Of a DNA stretch of 64,000 nt, positions 44,450 through 55,387 are shown piece by piece. The stretch lies in assembly GCA_014529385.2 (NCBI GenBank), contig CM043944.1, positions 59,634,268 through 59,698,267 on the forward strand, read 5' to 3'. Made by a program: the position numbers and the translations under genes. Each line of letters starts with the position of its first letter. The first letter of the stretch is position 1. This DNA comes from Adiantum capillus-veneris. Lineage: Eukaryota > Streptophyta > Polypodiopsida > Polypodiales > Pteridaceae. Below the pieces are notes generated by a model. That model was not told where the DNA came from. It did no database searches and saw nothing but the letters and a program-made list of their open reading frames with translations.

Positions 44450-46705
44450 TTATCCTTGAATGCCGATTGAAGATGAGCAAAAGCTCAACTTCTCCTTGTT
44501 GACCACCTTTATAAACATGTCTGTAGGATTTTCACTTGTATGCACCTTTCCTAGCTTTAGATGTCCCTCTTCCAAAAGAGTGCGTATAAAGTGATATCTC
44601 ACCTCAATGTTCTTTGTCCTTGAATGAAAGGCTGAGTTCTTTGCAACATGGATAGCGCTTTGGCTATCACTGTACAAGACACAATTGTCTTGTTTGAATC
44701 CAAGCTCTTCTAAGAATCTGTGAAGCCACATAATTTCTTTGCTTGCCTCCGTCATTGCTACATACTCTACTTCCGTGGTAGAAAGTGAAACCACTTTCAG
44801 CAGCTTTGAAGCCCACCTTACTGTTGTGCCTCCAACCGTGAACACATAGCCAGTAGTGCTCCTTCGAGTATCTTTGTCACCTGCCATATCTGCATCAGCA
44901 TACCCTTCTAGAAAAATATCAGTTCCTCCAAAATACAAAGCATTTGTTGTTGTCCCTTTTAGATACCTAAGTATCCACTTCACAGCTTGCCAATTCTCTT
45001 TACCTGGGTTGTCCATGAACCTACTCACAACTCCCACTGCATGTGCAATGTCTGGCCTTGTCCAGACCATAGCATACATTAGAGAACCTACCGCTGCAGC
45101 ATATGGAACTTTAGACATATAGGCTATCTCCTCTTGTGTCTTTGGACACATATCCTTCGTTAGTTTAAAGTGACCAGCCAAAGGTGTAGAAACTGGTTTT
45201 GCATTTTGCATTGCAAACCTTTCTAGTACCTTCTTGATGTAATCTTCTTGAGATAGCTTTATTGTCTTCTTCGTCCTGTCCCTTGATATTTTCATACCAA
45301 GTATCCTCTTTGCAGCACCTAAATCTTTCATTGAAAAATATTTAGACAGCTCCTCTTTTAGGTCTTTGATGGCGTGCATGTTAGCACTTGCAATCAACAT
45401 ATCATCAACATACAACATTAGGATAATGAATTTCCCATCTCCCAAATTCTTTGTGTAGACGCAGTGATACGAGTTGCATCTTGTGAATCCATGATCCAAC
45501 ATCCATCGATCAAACTTCAAGTACCATTGTCTTGATGCTTGCTTTAAACCATACAATCTCTTCTTTAATCTGCAAAACATTTTCTCCTTACCTTTTGCTT
45601 CATACCCCTTTGGTTGAAGCATGTAGATTTCCTCCTCTAAGTCACCGTGAGGGAATGCCGTAATTACATCCATTTGCTCGAGATTTAGATCATGAGCAGC
45701 CACAAGGCTTAAGACAAGCCTAATTGAGTTCATTTTTACAATAGGAGAAAATATTTCATTGAAGTCAATACCTTTCTTTTGAGAAAACCCTTTCACCACA
45801 AGCCTAGACTTGTACCTTTTCTTCCCACCTTCTTCTTCCTTCACCTTGTACACCCATTTGTTTTGAAGTGCCCGCTTACCTTTAGGCAACTCAACCAACT
45901 CCCATGTTTGGTTGCGATGTAGTGAGTCCATCTCCACTTGCATGCTCTTCGTCCATTCTTCTTTGGATTCATGTTGCATAGCTTCTTTGTATGATTCCGA
46001 CTCTCCAGAATCTGAGATCAAGAGATGGTTGAAGGAAGGAACAAACCTTTCCGGAGCTCTACTTGCTCTTGTAGATCTTCGGGGAATAGGTTGAGGCTCC
46101 TCATTTGGTTGACGTTGTTGTACATTATCACCGTTTGCAGTCCTTGATTCTTCACCGTCCTCAAGCTCCATGTACTCATCACCTATTTCTTTTGTTTGTT
46201 TTTTTTCCAAGTAATCTTTGTACATATTTTGTTTGTTAAAAATTACATCCCTACTCCTTAAGATTTTACCATCTTCACGATTCCATAGGCGATACCCAAA
46301 GTCACCTTCTCCATAGCCAATGAAGAAACAATTTTTGGACTTTGCATCTAGCTTTGATCTTAGGCTTATATCTATGTGCATGAAAGCCTCACACCCAAAC
46401 ACTTTGAGAAATGCATAATTCACCGGTTTACCTGTCTATGCCTCTTCTAAAACTCCCCCATCCAATGCCGTTGAGGGTTCCTGATTGATTACGTACACAG
46501 ATGTACTTACAGCTTCCGCCCAAAGCTCAAGCGGTAGGCCTGCATGTAACCGCATGCTTCGTGCTCTCTCCATGATTGTCCTGATCATCCTTTCCGAAAT
46601 CCCATTTTGTTTAGGTGTTCTTGGGGTTGTCCTTTGCCTCCGAATGCCATTTCTAGCACAAAAGCTTGGCTGCAATATTCGCCTCCATTGTCGGATCTGA
46701 GGCAT
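44450..46705 (-). pseudogene. Copia D: integrase C-terminal part, reverse transcriptase, RNase H
   Basis: The minus-strand frame from 46,705 has one TAG (46,436-46,438, where EEAWTGKP would be expected, i.e. Trp lost). From 46,423 it is open for 657 codons. Integrase part: CARNGIRRQRTTPRTPKQNGISERM with the catalytic Glu. RT: QNKWVYKVKEEEGGKKRYK, LEQMDVITAFPHGDLEEEIYM, RLKKRLYGLKQASRQWY and intact LYVDDMLIAS. RNase H: YADADMAGDKDTRRSTTGYVF, WASKLLKVVSLSTTEVEYVA, LYSDSQSAIHVAKN and SRTKNIEVRYHFIR, so its acidic residues are visible. This is the least damaged copia pol in the window. It still depends on a broken integrase. Confidence 0.9.
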
Positions 46706-47273
46706 TTAACCTTGGTACCTATTTCATTCTCCAGAAAGGCTTTCCACCTTTGAAATATGGAAAATACATCGGATTCATTCTTCATGACATAAACCCATGT
46801 TTTTCTAGTCGCATCGTCTATGAATGTTACATAGTACAATGAGCCACCAAGTGATGGTGTATTTGCAGGACCCCAAACATCAGAATGAACCAACTCAGGT
46901 TTTTTATTTTTTCTTTCATTTCCTGATTTTTGAAATTTTACCCTCCTTTGTTTACCATAAACACAATCTTCACAGAACTCTAAGTCCACTTCTTTCCAAC
47001 CTAGTAGAAGCTTCTTTGTTTGAAGGATTTGCATTCCTTTGGCACTCATATGCCCAAGCAAATAATGCCACACTGCACTATTAACTTTTGTAGTTGATGC
47101 ACAAGCTGAAGGTTGCGTGCTAACAGTACACAAGTAAAGTGTACCAACCTTTTCTCCCTTGGCAACCACCAAAGATCCCTTGACCTTTTCTCCCTTGGCA
47201 ACCACCAAAGATCCCTTTGAGATCTTCCACCGTTTGTTTCCGAATGCAATGTTGTGACCTTCATCATCCAATT
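46665..47273 (-). pseudogene. Copia D: GAG-pre-integrase and integrase core
   Basis: Reads DDEGHNIAFGNKRWKI, then a 36-bp tandem duplication (47,148-47,219) that doubles the 12-residue KGSLVVAKGEKV. The zinc-finger region follows (VWHYLLGHMSAKGM...FCEDCVYGKQ), then core motifs VHSDVWGP and LRSDNGGEY. After GEYCS the frame is lost near 46,672, apparently by a small deletion, and integrase continues in the 46,705 frame. The E insertion at 47,273 cuts the link to the protease part on the right. Confidence 0.85.
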
Positions 47274-47489
47274 TGTTACCATATACATGTGGTAGAGATG
47301 TAGGACCGCCGGGGCATTTTTTCCCTCTTTAGGAGGTTTTTTCCCCCGTGCATTGTATATACGCCCACTACTCTAGGGCTATCTATTTTTTTCCATTGCA
47401 CACTAAGTAACACACTCTCTATTGTGTGCCTTGAGCTTCCTTCGTCTTCTCCAAGATGTGTGTGTTTCTCTGCAACCCTAATTCCAACA
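47274..47489 (+). repeat. 5' LTR of copia E (216 bp)
   Basis: Matches the split 3' LTR with about four substitutions and a 13-bp length difference near 47,297. A TATA-like TGTATATACG lies at about 47,355. Confidence 0.9.
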
Positions 47490-47503
47490 ATTGGTATCAG
47501 AGC
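47490..47503 (+). other. Primer binding site of E (initiator Met tRNA type)
   Basis: ATTGGTATCAGAGC directly follows the LTR. TGGTATCAGAGC is the well-known complement of the plant initiator tRNA-Met 3' end used by most copia elements. Confidence 0.9.
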
Positions 47504-47824
47504 AGGTCACGTCCTCCCAGGCTTAGTCGCCAGCTGCTCCAGCACACACCTGCTCACTTTCTCCAATTTCAGTGAGCTTTGGAGAGCGTTTGCAGGTCGA
47601 CAAAAATTTTGGGTAAACTCGAAGAGCTTGGTCTGCTCAAAATTTTGATTTGGGCTCATTTCGGCCTCCGTTTCCACTACAGGCAGTACTGCACAGGCTA
47701 TTTCATCATTTTGTGCATAACAGGTGCCTTATAGTCTTCTACGGTTTGTGCTATATAGCACAGGTTGTTCCCGCTCCATTTCTCCTATTTTCGGGCAGTT
47801 TTCACATCAGGTGCAGCATTTACC

Positions 47825-50020
47825 ATGGTTGACAACAACAACACAGATGTGTTCAAGATGTTTGCTGAGGACAGGCTGGATGGGAACAACTACCCTATGT
47901 GGTCTTATATGATGCAACATGTTCTTGTGTCAAAGGGTGTCTGGAACATTGTGCAGGGCATTGATGTACGTCCTGGTTCTGAGGATGTAGGCGATGTTGA
48001 GGATGTTGCAGGTCTTGCTGCAAGGATTGCAGCTGTTAGAGTTGTTTTGCCTACGGAAGAACAAGCTCATTGGGATGTTAAGGATGCGCAGGCTCATGCA
48101 TTGATTGCGTTGTCTGTGAAGCGCACCATTGCTCCTCACATCCGTTCAGCAAAATCTGCAAAACAGGCTTGGGATATTCTAGCAGGTCTTTATGCAAGCC
48201 GCAATGAGGCTAAAATTGCTTTGCTGCGTAAAGAGCTAGAGTCAAAGATTATGCATAAGGAAGATGATATGGACACTTTCCTTGCTAGTGTCAAGGATAT
48301 CAATGAGCAACTTATTTCTGCAAGTGAAGTTATTTCAGACAGTTCCCTTGTGCAGACTGTTCTTGATGCCTTACCAGATTCTTACCAGACTTTTGCTAGT
48401 ACTTGGAGACTTATGACCCAAGGAAATCCAGAAGTTGTCAAGTTTGATGCATTATGCACATTGCTGTTGCAAGAGTCACTGTCCAGAAAAAACAAGACTA
48501 GACAGCGTGCAGTTGAACAGGCTTTTATTGCTTCTCAAAGAAAGGGTGGTAACAGCAATGCAACCACTTCTTATGGTTCTGCTGCAAGTGGCAAAAATTA
48601 TGTTCCTAATGCTTCTACTGGCAGCAATTCGTCTGGAAATTCTAGTGATAAGGGCAAAAAGAAGATGTGTTGCCATTATTATAAAGCCAATGATCACTTG
48701 ATCAAGTCGTGTCCTAAGTTGAAGGCCAAAGAGGCTAAGAAGAAAGAGGGTGGTTCCACTGCAAATGCTGGTTCCACTACAAATGCAACCATTGTTGAGT
48801 CTTCTGTGAAAGGAGACTGTGTTGCTGATGTTGATGGAGAATGGGCTTTTAGCGCAGAGTGCACTTACAATCCTGCTGTCCATGATGCATTCTTGTCAGT
48901 TACTGCAGATTCACATGTATGGTATTTCAACAGTGGTGCTACAAAGCACATTACCTCACATCGTGAATTGTTTACCTCTCTTGAGTCTGTCCCTCATGGG
49001 AATTTAGTCACTTGTGCCAACAACGCCTCTTATCCAGTTCAGGGAGTTGGAAAGATTGTGTTCACTGTTGCTAATGGCAGTTCCCTCACACTTGTTGATG
49101 CACTTTATGTACCTGAGATCAAGAAGAATCTCCTGTCTGTATCCGCACTTACTAGACTTGGACTTGTAGTCAAATTTGTGGATGACAGATGTACAGTTCA
49201 TGATCACAGTTTTGGTGATGAAATTGTTGCATATGGCCTTTTGTGCCGTGGGCTGTATAAGCTCACTTTGTATGACAAGTGTGGACAAAATTTTGCAAAT
49301 GTTGTTGCAAATTCAAGGGCTATTTCAGATGCAAAACTTTGGCATGCACGTTTTGGTCATCTGAATTTTGCCAGTTTGCTGCGTTTGCAGAAATCTGATA
49401 TGGTTGCTTCTTTGCCGCCTCTTGAAGCACATGTCAAACACGTTTGTGAAGGTTGTATTTTGGGTAAGATGCAGCGTTCTAAATTTCCAAAGGATGGTTC
49501 AGTTCTGGCCACATGCAGGTTGCAGCTTGTGCATAGTGATGTTTGTGGGCCCATGCAAACTCCATCCTTGGGCAATTACCTGTACTTCGTGACTTTCATT
49601 GATGATTACTCCAGGCATGCATGGGTATTTCTGCTTAAAGCGAACTCCAAAGTTTTTATGTGCTTCAAACAATTTCTGGCTATGGCTGAAAATGTCTCGA
49701 AATGTACTATGGGCACCCTCCGTTTCGATCGAGGGGGGGAGTATATGTCTCATAAATTTAATGCATTTCTGGCTAGTCATGGGATAAAACACCAATGTAC
49801 AGTGCCTTATACACCTCAGCAAAATGGTGTTGCTGAGAGGAAAAACAGGTCACTGATGGAAATGGCACGATGTATGGTCAAAAGTCAAGCTTTGCCGCAT
49901 TCTTTTTGGCTTGAGGCCATTATGTGTGCCACTTATGTACTTAACAGGTGTCCTACGAAATCTTTGCAGTCTATTACTCCATATGAAGCATGGCATGATA
50001 GAAAACCTTCTACGTGTTTT
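47825..50020 (+). pseudogene. Copia E: Gag, protease, integrase
   Basis: Start taken at ATG 47,825 (MVDNNNTDVFKMFAEDRLDG), the usual copia Gag opening; the frame is open about 20 codons further upstream. The Gag domain runs to about residue 240. The zinc knuckle is CCHYYKANDHLIKSC, where the second Cys of CX2C is Tyr. The protease motif reads WYFNSGATKHIT with Asn in place of the catalytic Asp, so protease should be inactive. GAG-pre-integrase: KLWHARFGHLNFASL...CEGCILGKMQRSKFP. Integrase core: VHSDVCGPM, RFDRGGEY, QNGVAERKNR. Near 50,010 the frame is lost and pol continues one frame over (RVFGYLAFALVPQVQRRKLDDKAVKC). Confidence 0.88.
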
Positions 50021-51969
50021 TGGCTATTTGGCATTTGCTTTGGTGCCACAAGTGCAGCGCAGAAAACTGGATGATAAGGCTGTCAAATGTATTTTTGTTG
50101 GTTATAGTGCTGAAAGCAAAGGTTACAGGTTGTATCATCCGCAAACAAAACGTATTCTGGTTTCTCGGGATATAGTGTTTGTGGAAGATTTTGTTCAGCC
50201 CTTGCTATCATGTACTAGAGACAGTAATGTAAGCTCACAGGACATTTATGACACTTTGTTGCCTCTTTTCAGTGGTGGAAATACGAATGTAAGTTCCAAT
50301 GAGGCAAATGTACAGCCTATGGGGGTTTCTGAAAATGTTTTAGATCATCCTATTACTGATGCAGATGTACATGATGTACTTGATGAGGAAAGGGTTGAAA
50401 ATGAGCAAGCTAGAGGTATGTCAAAATGGCTGGTGCACACTTTGCGTGACAGTAAATTGGATGCACCTTTGTCTAGTCGTACTTGTTCAGGCTCTCGCCA
50501 TGCATCTTATGCATCAGATTGTTATGCTTTGGCTGTGTCTAGCTTACATGATGTTGAGGAGCCTCTGACTTTTGATGAAGCACAAAATTCAGAAAATTGG
50601 ATGGTTGCTATGCAATCAAAATATGATGCACTTATAGAAAATGACACATGGACTTTATGTGATTTGCCTCCTGGAAAAAAGGCCATTGGTACGAAGTGGG
50701 TTTACAAGTTGAAACGCAAGCCGGATGGTGAGATCGATCGCCATAAGGCTCGACTTGTTGCAAAGGGTTATGCACAGAAAAAAGGCGTAGATTATGAAGA
50801 GACTTTTGCTCCCACTTGTCGTATGACTACTGTGCGTTTGCTATGTGCATTGGCAGCTCATTTTGGTTGGGATGTACATCAATCAGACATTGTTACTGCT
50901 TTCTTGAATGATGACATATTTGAGGAAGTTTATGTAACGCAGCCTCACGGTTTTGTAATAAAAGGACAAGAGGACAAAGTGTGCAAATGTAACAAGGCTT
51001 TGTATGGGTTGAAGCAATCTCCTCGTGCTTGGTATGAGAAAGCTTACACTCATTTGGTCAAACGAGGCTTTTGTAACAGTCCAACAGAAAGCACATTGTA
51101 TGTAAAGCGTGAGGGTGATGTACTTCTCATTGTGGTTCTTTATGTTGATGATTTGCTGATCACTGGACCAAATGAGAGACACATTGCTGAATTTAAGGCT
51201 GATTTGAATGCTACTTTCAAGATGAAAGCTTTGGGGCTGTTGCATCATTACTTGGGTATACAGTTTAAGCAGTGTGATGGTGGTATTGCCTTGTGTCAAA
51301 AAAGTTACATAGAGACATTGCTATGTAAGTTTGGACTTGAGGATTGCAAACCTATTGCCACTCCCATGGAAAGAGGTTTGAAGTTGAGTCTACATGATGT
51401 TGGTGATCCTGCTGATGTCACTCTTTACCAAACTGCTGCTGGCTGCCTCATTTATGTATGCAACACAAGGCCGGATATTCAGTTTGCAGTCTCACAGGTC
51501 AGCAGATTTATGCATAGCCCAGGGTCTAAGCATTGGCAGGCTGTCAAGAGGATTTTCCGCTACCTTAGTGCTTTGCAGTTCATGTATATCATGGTTGAGC
51601 AAGAAGCAACCTACTGTGGCCACTTTGAGTTGTGAGGCTAAGTACAGGGCAGTCTTCACAGCTACGGTTGAGTATGTATGGCTCAGACGCCTTATGGCTG
51701 ATTTGGGTGTTGGACAGGACACTGCCAACACTATCTACACTGACAGTCGGAGCGCATTGGCAGTTGCGAGGAACCCAGTTTTTCATGCTTGCACAAAGCA
51801 CATTGAGGTGCACTACCACTATGTCAGGGAGTGGCTCTCAGCAGGAGAGATCAGCTTGGCTTATGTGCCAACACAAGACAACCTTGCAAATCTTTTTACA
51901 AAGGCATTGTCTCGTGAGAAGCTTGAAGCTTTCCGCAAAGCTTTGGGCTTACTCCCCTTTGTGGACTAA
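50010..51969 (+). pseudogene. Copia E: reverse transcriptase and truncated RNase H
   Basis: After KCIFVGYSAESKGYRLYHP, RT shows TKWVYKLKRKPDGEIDRHKARLV in part, HQSDIVTAFLNDDIFEEVYV, KALYGLKQSPRAWY and an intact LYVDDLLITG, then NTRPDIQFAVSQVSRFM. At about 51,570-51,590 the frame jumps: the first RNase H motif region (the acidic DSDWAGD-type block) is missing, and coding resumes in another frame with SWLSKKQPTVATLSCEAKYRAV, IYTDSRSALAVARNP and NLANLFTKALSREK, ending TAA 51,969. The loss is an internal deletion of roughly 100-150 bp plus a shift. Confidence 0.87.
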
Positions 51970-52044
51970 TCCTATCCTCAGGGCATGGCACTTCCCTTTA
52001 CTCATGTGCCAGCTCTCGTTCACCGCATCACTCCAGGGGGGATT

Positions 52045-52053
52045 TGTTACCAT
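52045..52053 (+). repeat. First 9 bp of the 3' LTR of E
   Basis: TGTTACCAT follows the purine tract and is identical to the first 9 bp of the 5' LTR. CCAT here (52,050-52,053) is the left target duplication of F. The rest of this LTR lies at 62,353. Confidence 0.85.
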
Positions 52054-54130
52054 TGAGTGGCATAAAATGGTAACCATCTTTTTGCAACATTTGTCAGCCT
52101 ACTCAACGTCCTCTTCCTCATATGTGTATATATTTTTCTACGCTATTAAGTTATCTAGAGTAAATTCCCCCTCTTCGTTTAACCTTTGTGGCGACACATA
52201 CATTATACTCTTCTCAAAAAAGTCACCTTAGTCATATATTTATATTACCACCCTTTTCTTTTTTGCTTTGTAAATAGAATAAGCATACAATAACCAACTA
52301 TATACCCCCAAACTTTCTTACCTCTTTTGAATTAGTAGTAGAAAAATAATATATCCATCTTCCACCCCATATAGATAAATTCCCATGGAAATCAACTCTC
52401 CACTTGTCTTTACCAAAGATTATGGTCCCTCTCTACAAGTCTTCTATGCCCCCTACATAGGTGGCCCAATATCTCTTAAGAATATACATATAGTTTTTCT
52501 CCTTTCAAAAAAGACTCCAATTGTATATTCTTTTCACAAGCAAATAATATTGGGCCCTCCTCTATTTGTTTAAGCATCATAGCTTTTTGAAAAAGCATGA
52601 TTCCCCTTGGATGCATACAAGCAAAGGGCCCATACAAGAAGACTTGGAAGCAAAAGGTTCCCTAGCCTAGTGTGGACCTCCCAAACCGAATTCCTTGGTG
52701 CATGGGCGTGAAGAATAGTCCAAATTCATATCAAACATGTTGAGAAGGTCAATTTTTCCTTTTGAAGCATGTCATTCCGAGCTACAGGTAAAAAGTTATG
52801 GTCAAAATAGTGTAAATCTGACAGATTCGCAGCAAAAGGGAACTGTAAATCAAGTAAATCAAGAGGGTGAGATCTTATTTTTTCCCTACTCATCTTCTAG
52901 AAGAGCAATGAGTGTTCAAGGTCACTTGCATGTGATGGGACCAACCTAAAGATGCTTTCTAAATGCCAAGGTAGACAAGTTGAGATACCCCGCAGGAGCC
53001 ACCCGTAGGGCCTCATGGTGGGACCCACCTACATTATGCACCCCTATGGAGCCTTCACGGTCTAAAATGATATTTTTGGTGAATAAATAGTCCCTTTTAT
53101 GTCCAATATTCAATGAGTGGTCAAAGGACACTTAACTAGGTCTAATCACTTACTCTAATTAAGTGTAGCATAATCCCACTCCTACACAACTATAAATAGC
53201 CCCCCTTGGAGAGACTCAAGGACACACACCTATATTTTCAACTTCATGTTGTTTCTTGATCAATAGTAGAGAAAACCCCAACTCTCCCTCTTTCACATCC
53301 TCCCTCCTAACCTTCCTCTTTGGAGGAAGAGCAACTCTATTCTCCACTCTTTCCATTCTACAATCTCTTACTCCATCAACCCAATAAATCATTTGTAGCA
53401 CCTCAATAACTTGTAAATACATCATGATCTCTCTCATGGTTATGTTAATGATCATGAAATCATCTTCAAAACTTTCAAGTGTCGCAATTCGTGATGGTTA
53501 GCAAGCGTCGGTCCTCCCCTTAAAAGGTGTGCGAGAAATCAAGTAAGTGTTCTATTCTCAATTTACCATTGGTTTGTTTCTCCACATTTATTCAATTGGT
53601 CTAAAGAAATTTCTCACTCCAAATCTCTTTTGCTTCATTACATATGCATGTGGCTACCTCTCATGGTGATTTTATTTGTGTCACGGCAATGCATAGATGG
53701 AGACGAGCTCTCTATGCAAAGTGTGTTAGTTTGATGTAATTGATTCTCTTGTGTGTTTGAGAGGCAAGTCTTGTGCGCATGATTTTTTTTGATGAGTGCT
53801 TGAGAGAGGAAGAGTTTGGATGTATTATGGGTATTCTTATGGGGAGAAGGTGAATGCTATTCCACAAATTGCATATTTCATTTTGATGCACGGCATTGGG
53901 TTGCATAATCGTTGATGGTGTTCAAGTGTCCAAAGTGTATATAGAGTAAGGGGGTTTTCAAAGTGTGTTGCTTGAGTGGGTGAGTGCAAGTGTCATTTTG
54001 ATTGGTTTCCTTCTCCACTCCCAAAAGAAGGTGGTGCCCCAAGTAGTGTGCGTACCTCTTTACGAAAATTTTGTGAGGGTAGGCCCATTGGTTTGGGTTT
54101 AGAGGCCCCATTTCAAAAAGCTCGCCCTCA
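52054..54130 (+). repeat. 5' LTR of F (2,077 bp)
   Basis: Same length as the 3' copy. Differences cluster in the first 30 bp (ATGGTAACCATC versus ATAATCACCATG) and are otherwise scattered single bases. The 62- to 92-codon frames inside occur in both LTR copies and are not treated as genes. Confidence 0.95.
53191..53198 (+). promoter_or_regulatory. TATA box of the 5' LTR of F
   Basis: TATAAATA within CACAACTATAAATAGCCCCC, conserved in the 3' LTR. About 25-40 bp upstream are ACTCTAATTAAGTGTAGCA and CACTCC motifs. Transcription would start near 53,220 and leave about 900 bp of R/U5 leader. Confidence 0.6.
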
Positions 54131-54135
54131 TAAAG

Positions 54136-54155
54136 TGGTGCCCCCACTGAGGACA
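54136..54155 (+). other. Primer binding site of F
   Basis: TGGTGCCCCCACTGAGGACA, five bases after the LTR. It matches the site of A in 19 of 20 bases. Confidence 0.7.
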
Positions 54156-54185
54156 TATTTCCAAGTTACCTTCAATTTTTTAGTG

Positions 54186-54398
54186 ATGAACAATGGAGTT
54201 CCCATCTATCCATTTCATTTTGCACAACACATTAGAGTAAATGTTCACATAGATAGAAAAGTCTTTTTCCAGCAACGCATTGTTTTTATGTTTGGTGCAG
54301 AAAGACTTAGAGAAATACTGGCATCACCCAATCCAATTATACTGCCAATCATCAATTATGAAACTTCTTTTGATGTTCACGTTTTCATTTTGTTTTAA
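54186..54398 (+). CDS. Conserved small ORF of F, type 2 (70 aa)
   Basis: ATG 54,186 (MNNGVPIYPFHF) to TAA after VHVFILF. It is the counterpart of 29,089-29,307 in A (FHF..HIR.N, RK..FQQR.VFMFGA.R..EILASPNP.ILP.I.Y..SFD). Here it precedes the type 1 frame, whereas in A it follows it. It lies 30 bp after the primer site and so would be the first ATG frame of the internal region. No family recognised. It is intact, unlike the neighbouring gag. Confidence 0.6.
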   Translation: MNNGVPIYPFHFAQHIRVNVHIDRKVFFQQRIVFMFGAERLREILASPNPIILPIINYETSFDVHVFILF

Positions 54399-54481
54399 AG
54401 GCAGGAACAAGGAGTGGTGAAGGGGTGCTCAATGGCCATATGAAGGAACGAGGTCTTCAAACCAACAACGAGGAGTAGCAC

Positions 54482-54694
54482 ATGAATCACGATCAAAACA
54501 ATGAACCTTTTAGGCCTGTTGCTCGGCAATCCATTCATATAATCATTGTAACTAAGTTTAGGTTTCAATCTATCATAAGGAGGATATTTGGATCCACTCG
54601 CCTCAATGAAATCAATGCTTCAATTAATCCATTTATTCTACCTATGATAAAGTACGAATTAACAATGGATGTGTACATCTTCATTTTAATGTAA
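54482..54694 (+). CDS. Conserved small ORF of F, type 1 (70 aa)
   Basis: ATG 54,482 (MNHDQNNEPFRPVARQ) to TAA 54,694. It is the counterpart of 28,855-29,067 in A, with the same length and 43 of 70 identical residues by my count. In the EINAS.NPFILP block, 7 of 12 codons differ from A and nearly all differences are silent, which points to protein-level selection. It ends 84 bp before the Gag ATG, so it could be translated separately or act as an upstream frame that modulates Gag translation. Confidence 0.6.
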   Translation: MNHDQNNEPFRPVARQSIHIIIVTKFRFQSIIRRIFGSTRLNEINASINPFILPMIKYELTMDVYIFILM

Positions 54695-54778
54695 TCAGAT
54701 TTATAGTGTCAATAATCTTGTGCGGCTCGTAAGAGAAAAGTTTCTTTTAAAAAAGAGATTTCAAAAAGTCTAAACAAA

Positions 54779-55387
54779 ATGTCAAGTTCTTTTCCCACGT
54801 TCTATGCAAGAAGTGGGGAAGATGTGCAAGAGTTTCTTGACAACTTGGAGATGGCACATCTCATATCCGGGAGAGATGAAGAGGAAGTAAAGCTACGAGC
54901 CTTCCCGTTGGTTCTAAAAGCAGAAGCTAAAGCATGGTATGAGACCTTGCAACCCCAAATCAAGTCCAATTGGGAGAGACTGCGAGCAAGCTTCCTCTCC
55001 AAGTTCGGGCAAGGTGATACTTCTGAAGGACTATGGAAATGTCTTATTGGACATAAGCAGGTATCACTTGAAGACTATCCCTCTTATGAAGCAACCTTTG
55101 TCAATCTATGGGGTAGGTGGGAGGCTAAATTAGAAAATCATGGTGGTGCACCTAACTTTCTAAAAAAAGAGAGATTCATGGTTGGCTTGTATCCACTTTT
55201 AAAGGCTAAAGTAGAGCTAAAATTCCCATCCACCTTCGAAGAAGCACGTGAGGTAGCCATCATCAAGTTTAGAAAACTACACTTCCAAGCACATAGAGCA
55301 AGGGGTTTGAATGAAGTGAGTGAGAGGGAGTCTTCACAAACCATGAAGCACCAATTAGGGCCCCTCTTGCACAATCTTCACAAATAG
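54779..55387 (+). pseudogene. Element F: Gag
   Basis: ATG 54,779 (MSSSFPTFYARSGEDVQEFL). The capsid domain spans about residues 5-170: LRAFPLVLKAEAKAWYETL, LRASFLSKFGQGD, EDYPSYEATFVNLW, PSTFEEAREVAIIKFRK. The frame is lost near 55,340: upstream reads SSQTMKHQ and ends in TAG 55,387, whereas one frame over the sequence is open and reads APLAQSSQIGDNSQQEV into the zinc knuckle. A single-base indel explains this, so this Gag-Pol fusion is one lesion from open at this point. Confidence 0.88.

Noticed and set aside
52385-53455. Frames conserved at 60,603-61,673
   Set aside because: They lie in the two LTRs of F, which are under 1% different overall; identity carries no evidence of selection.
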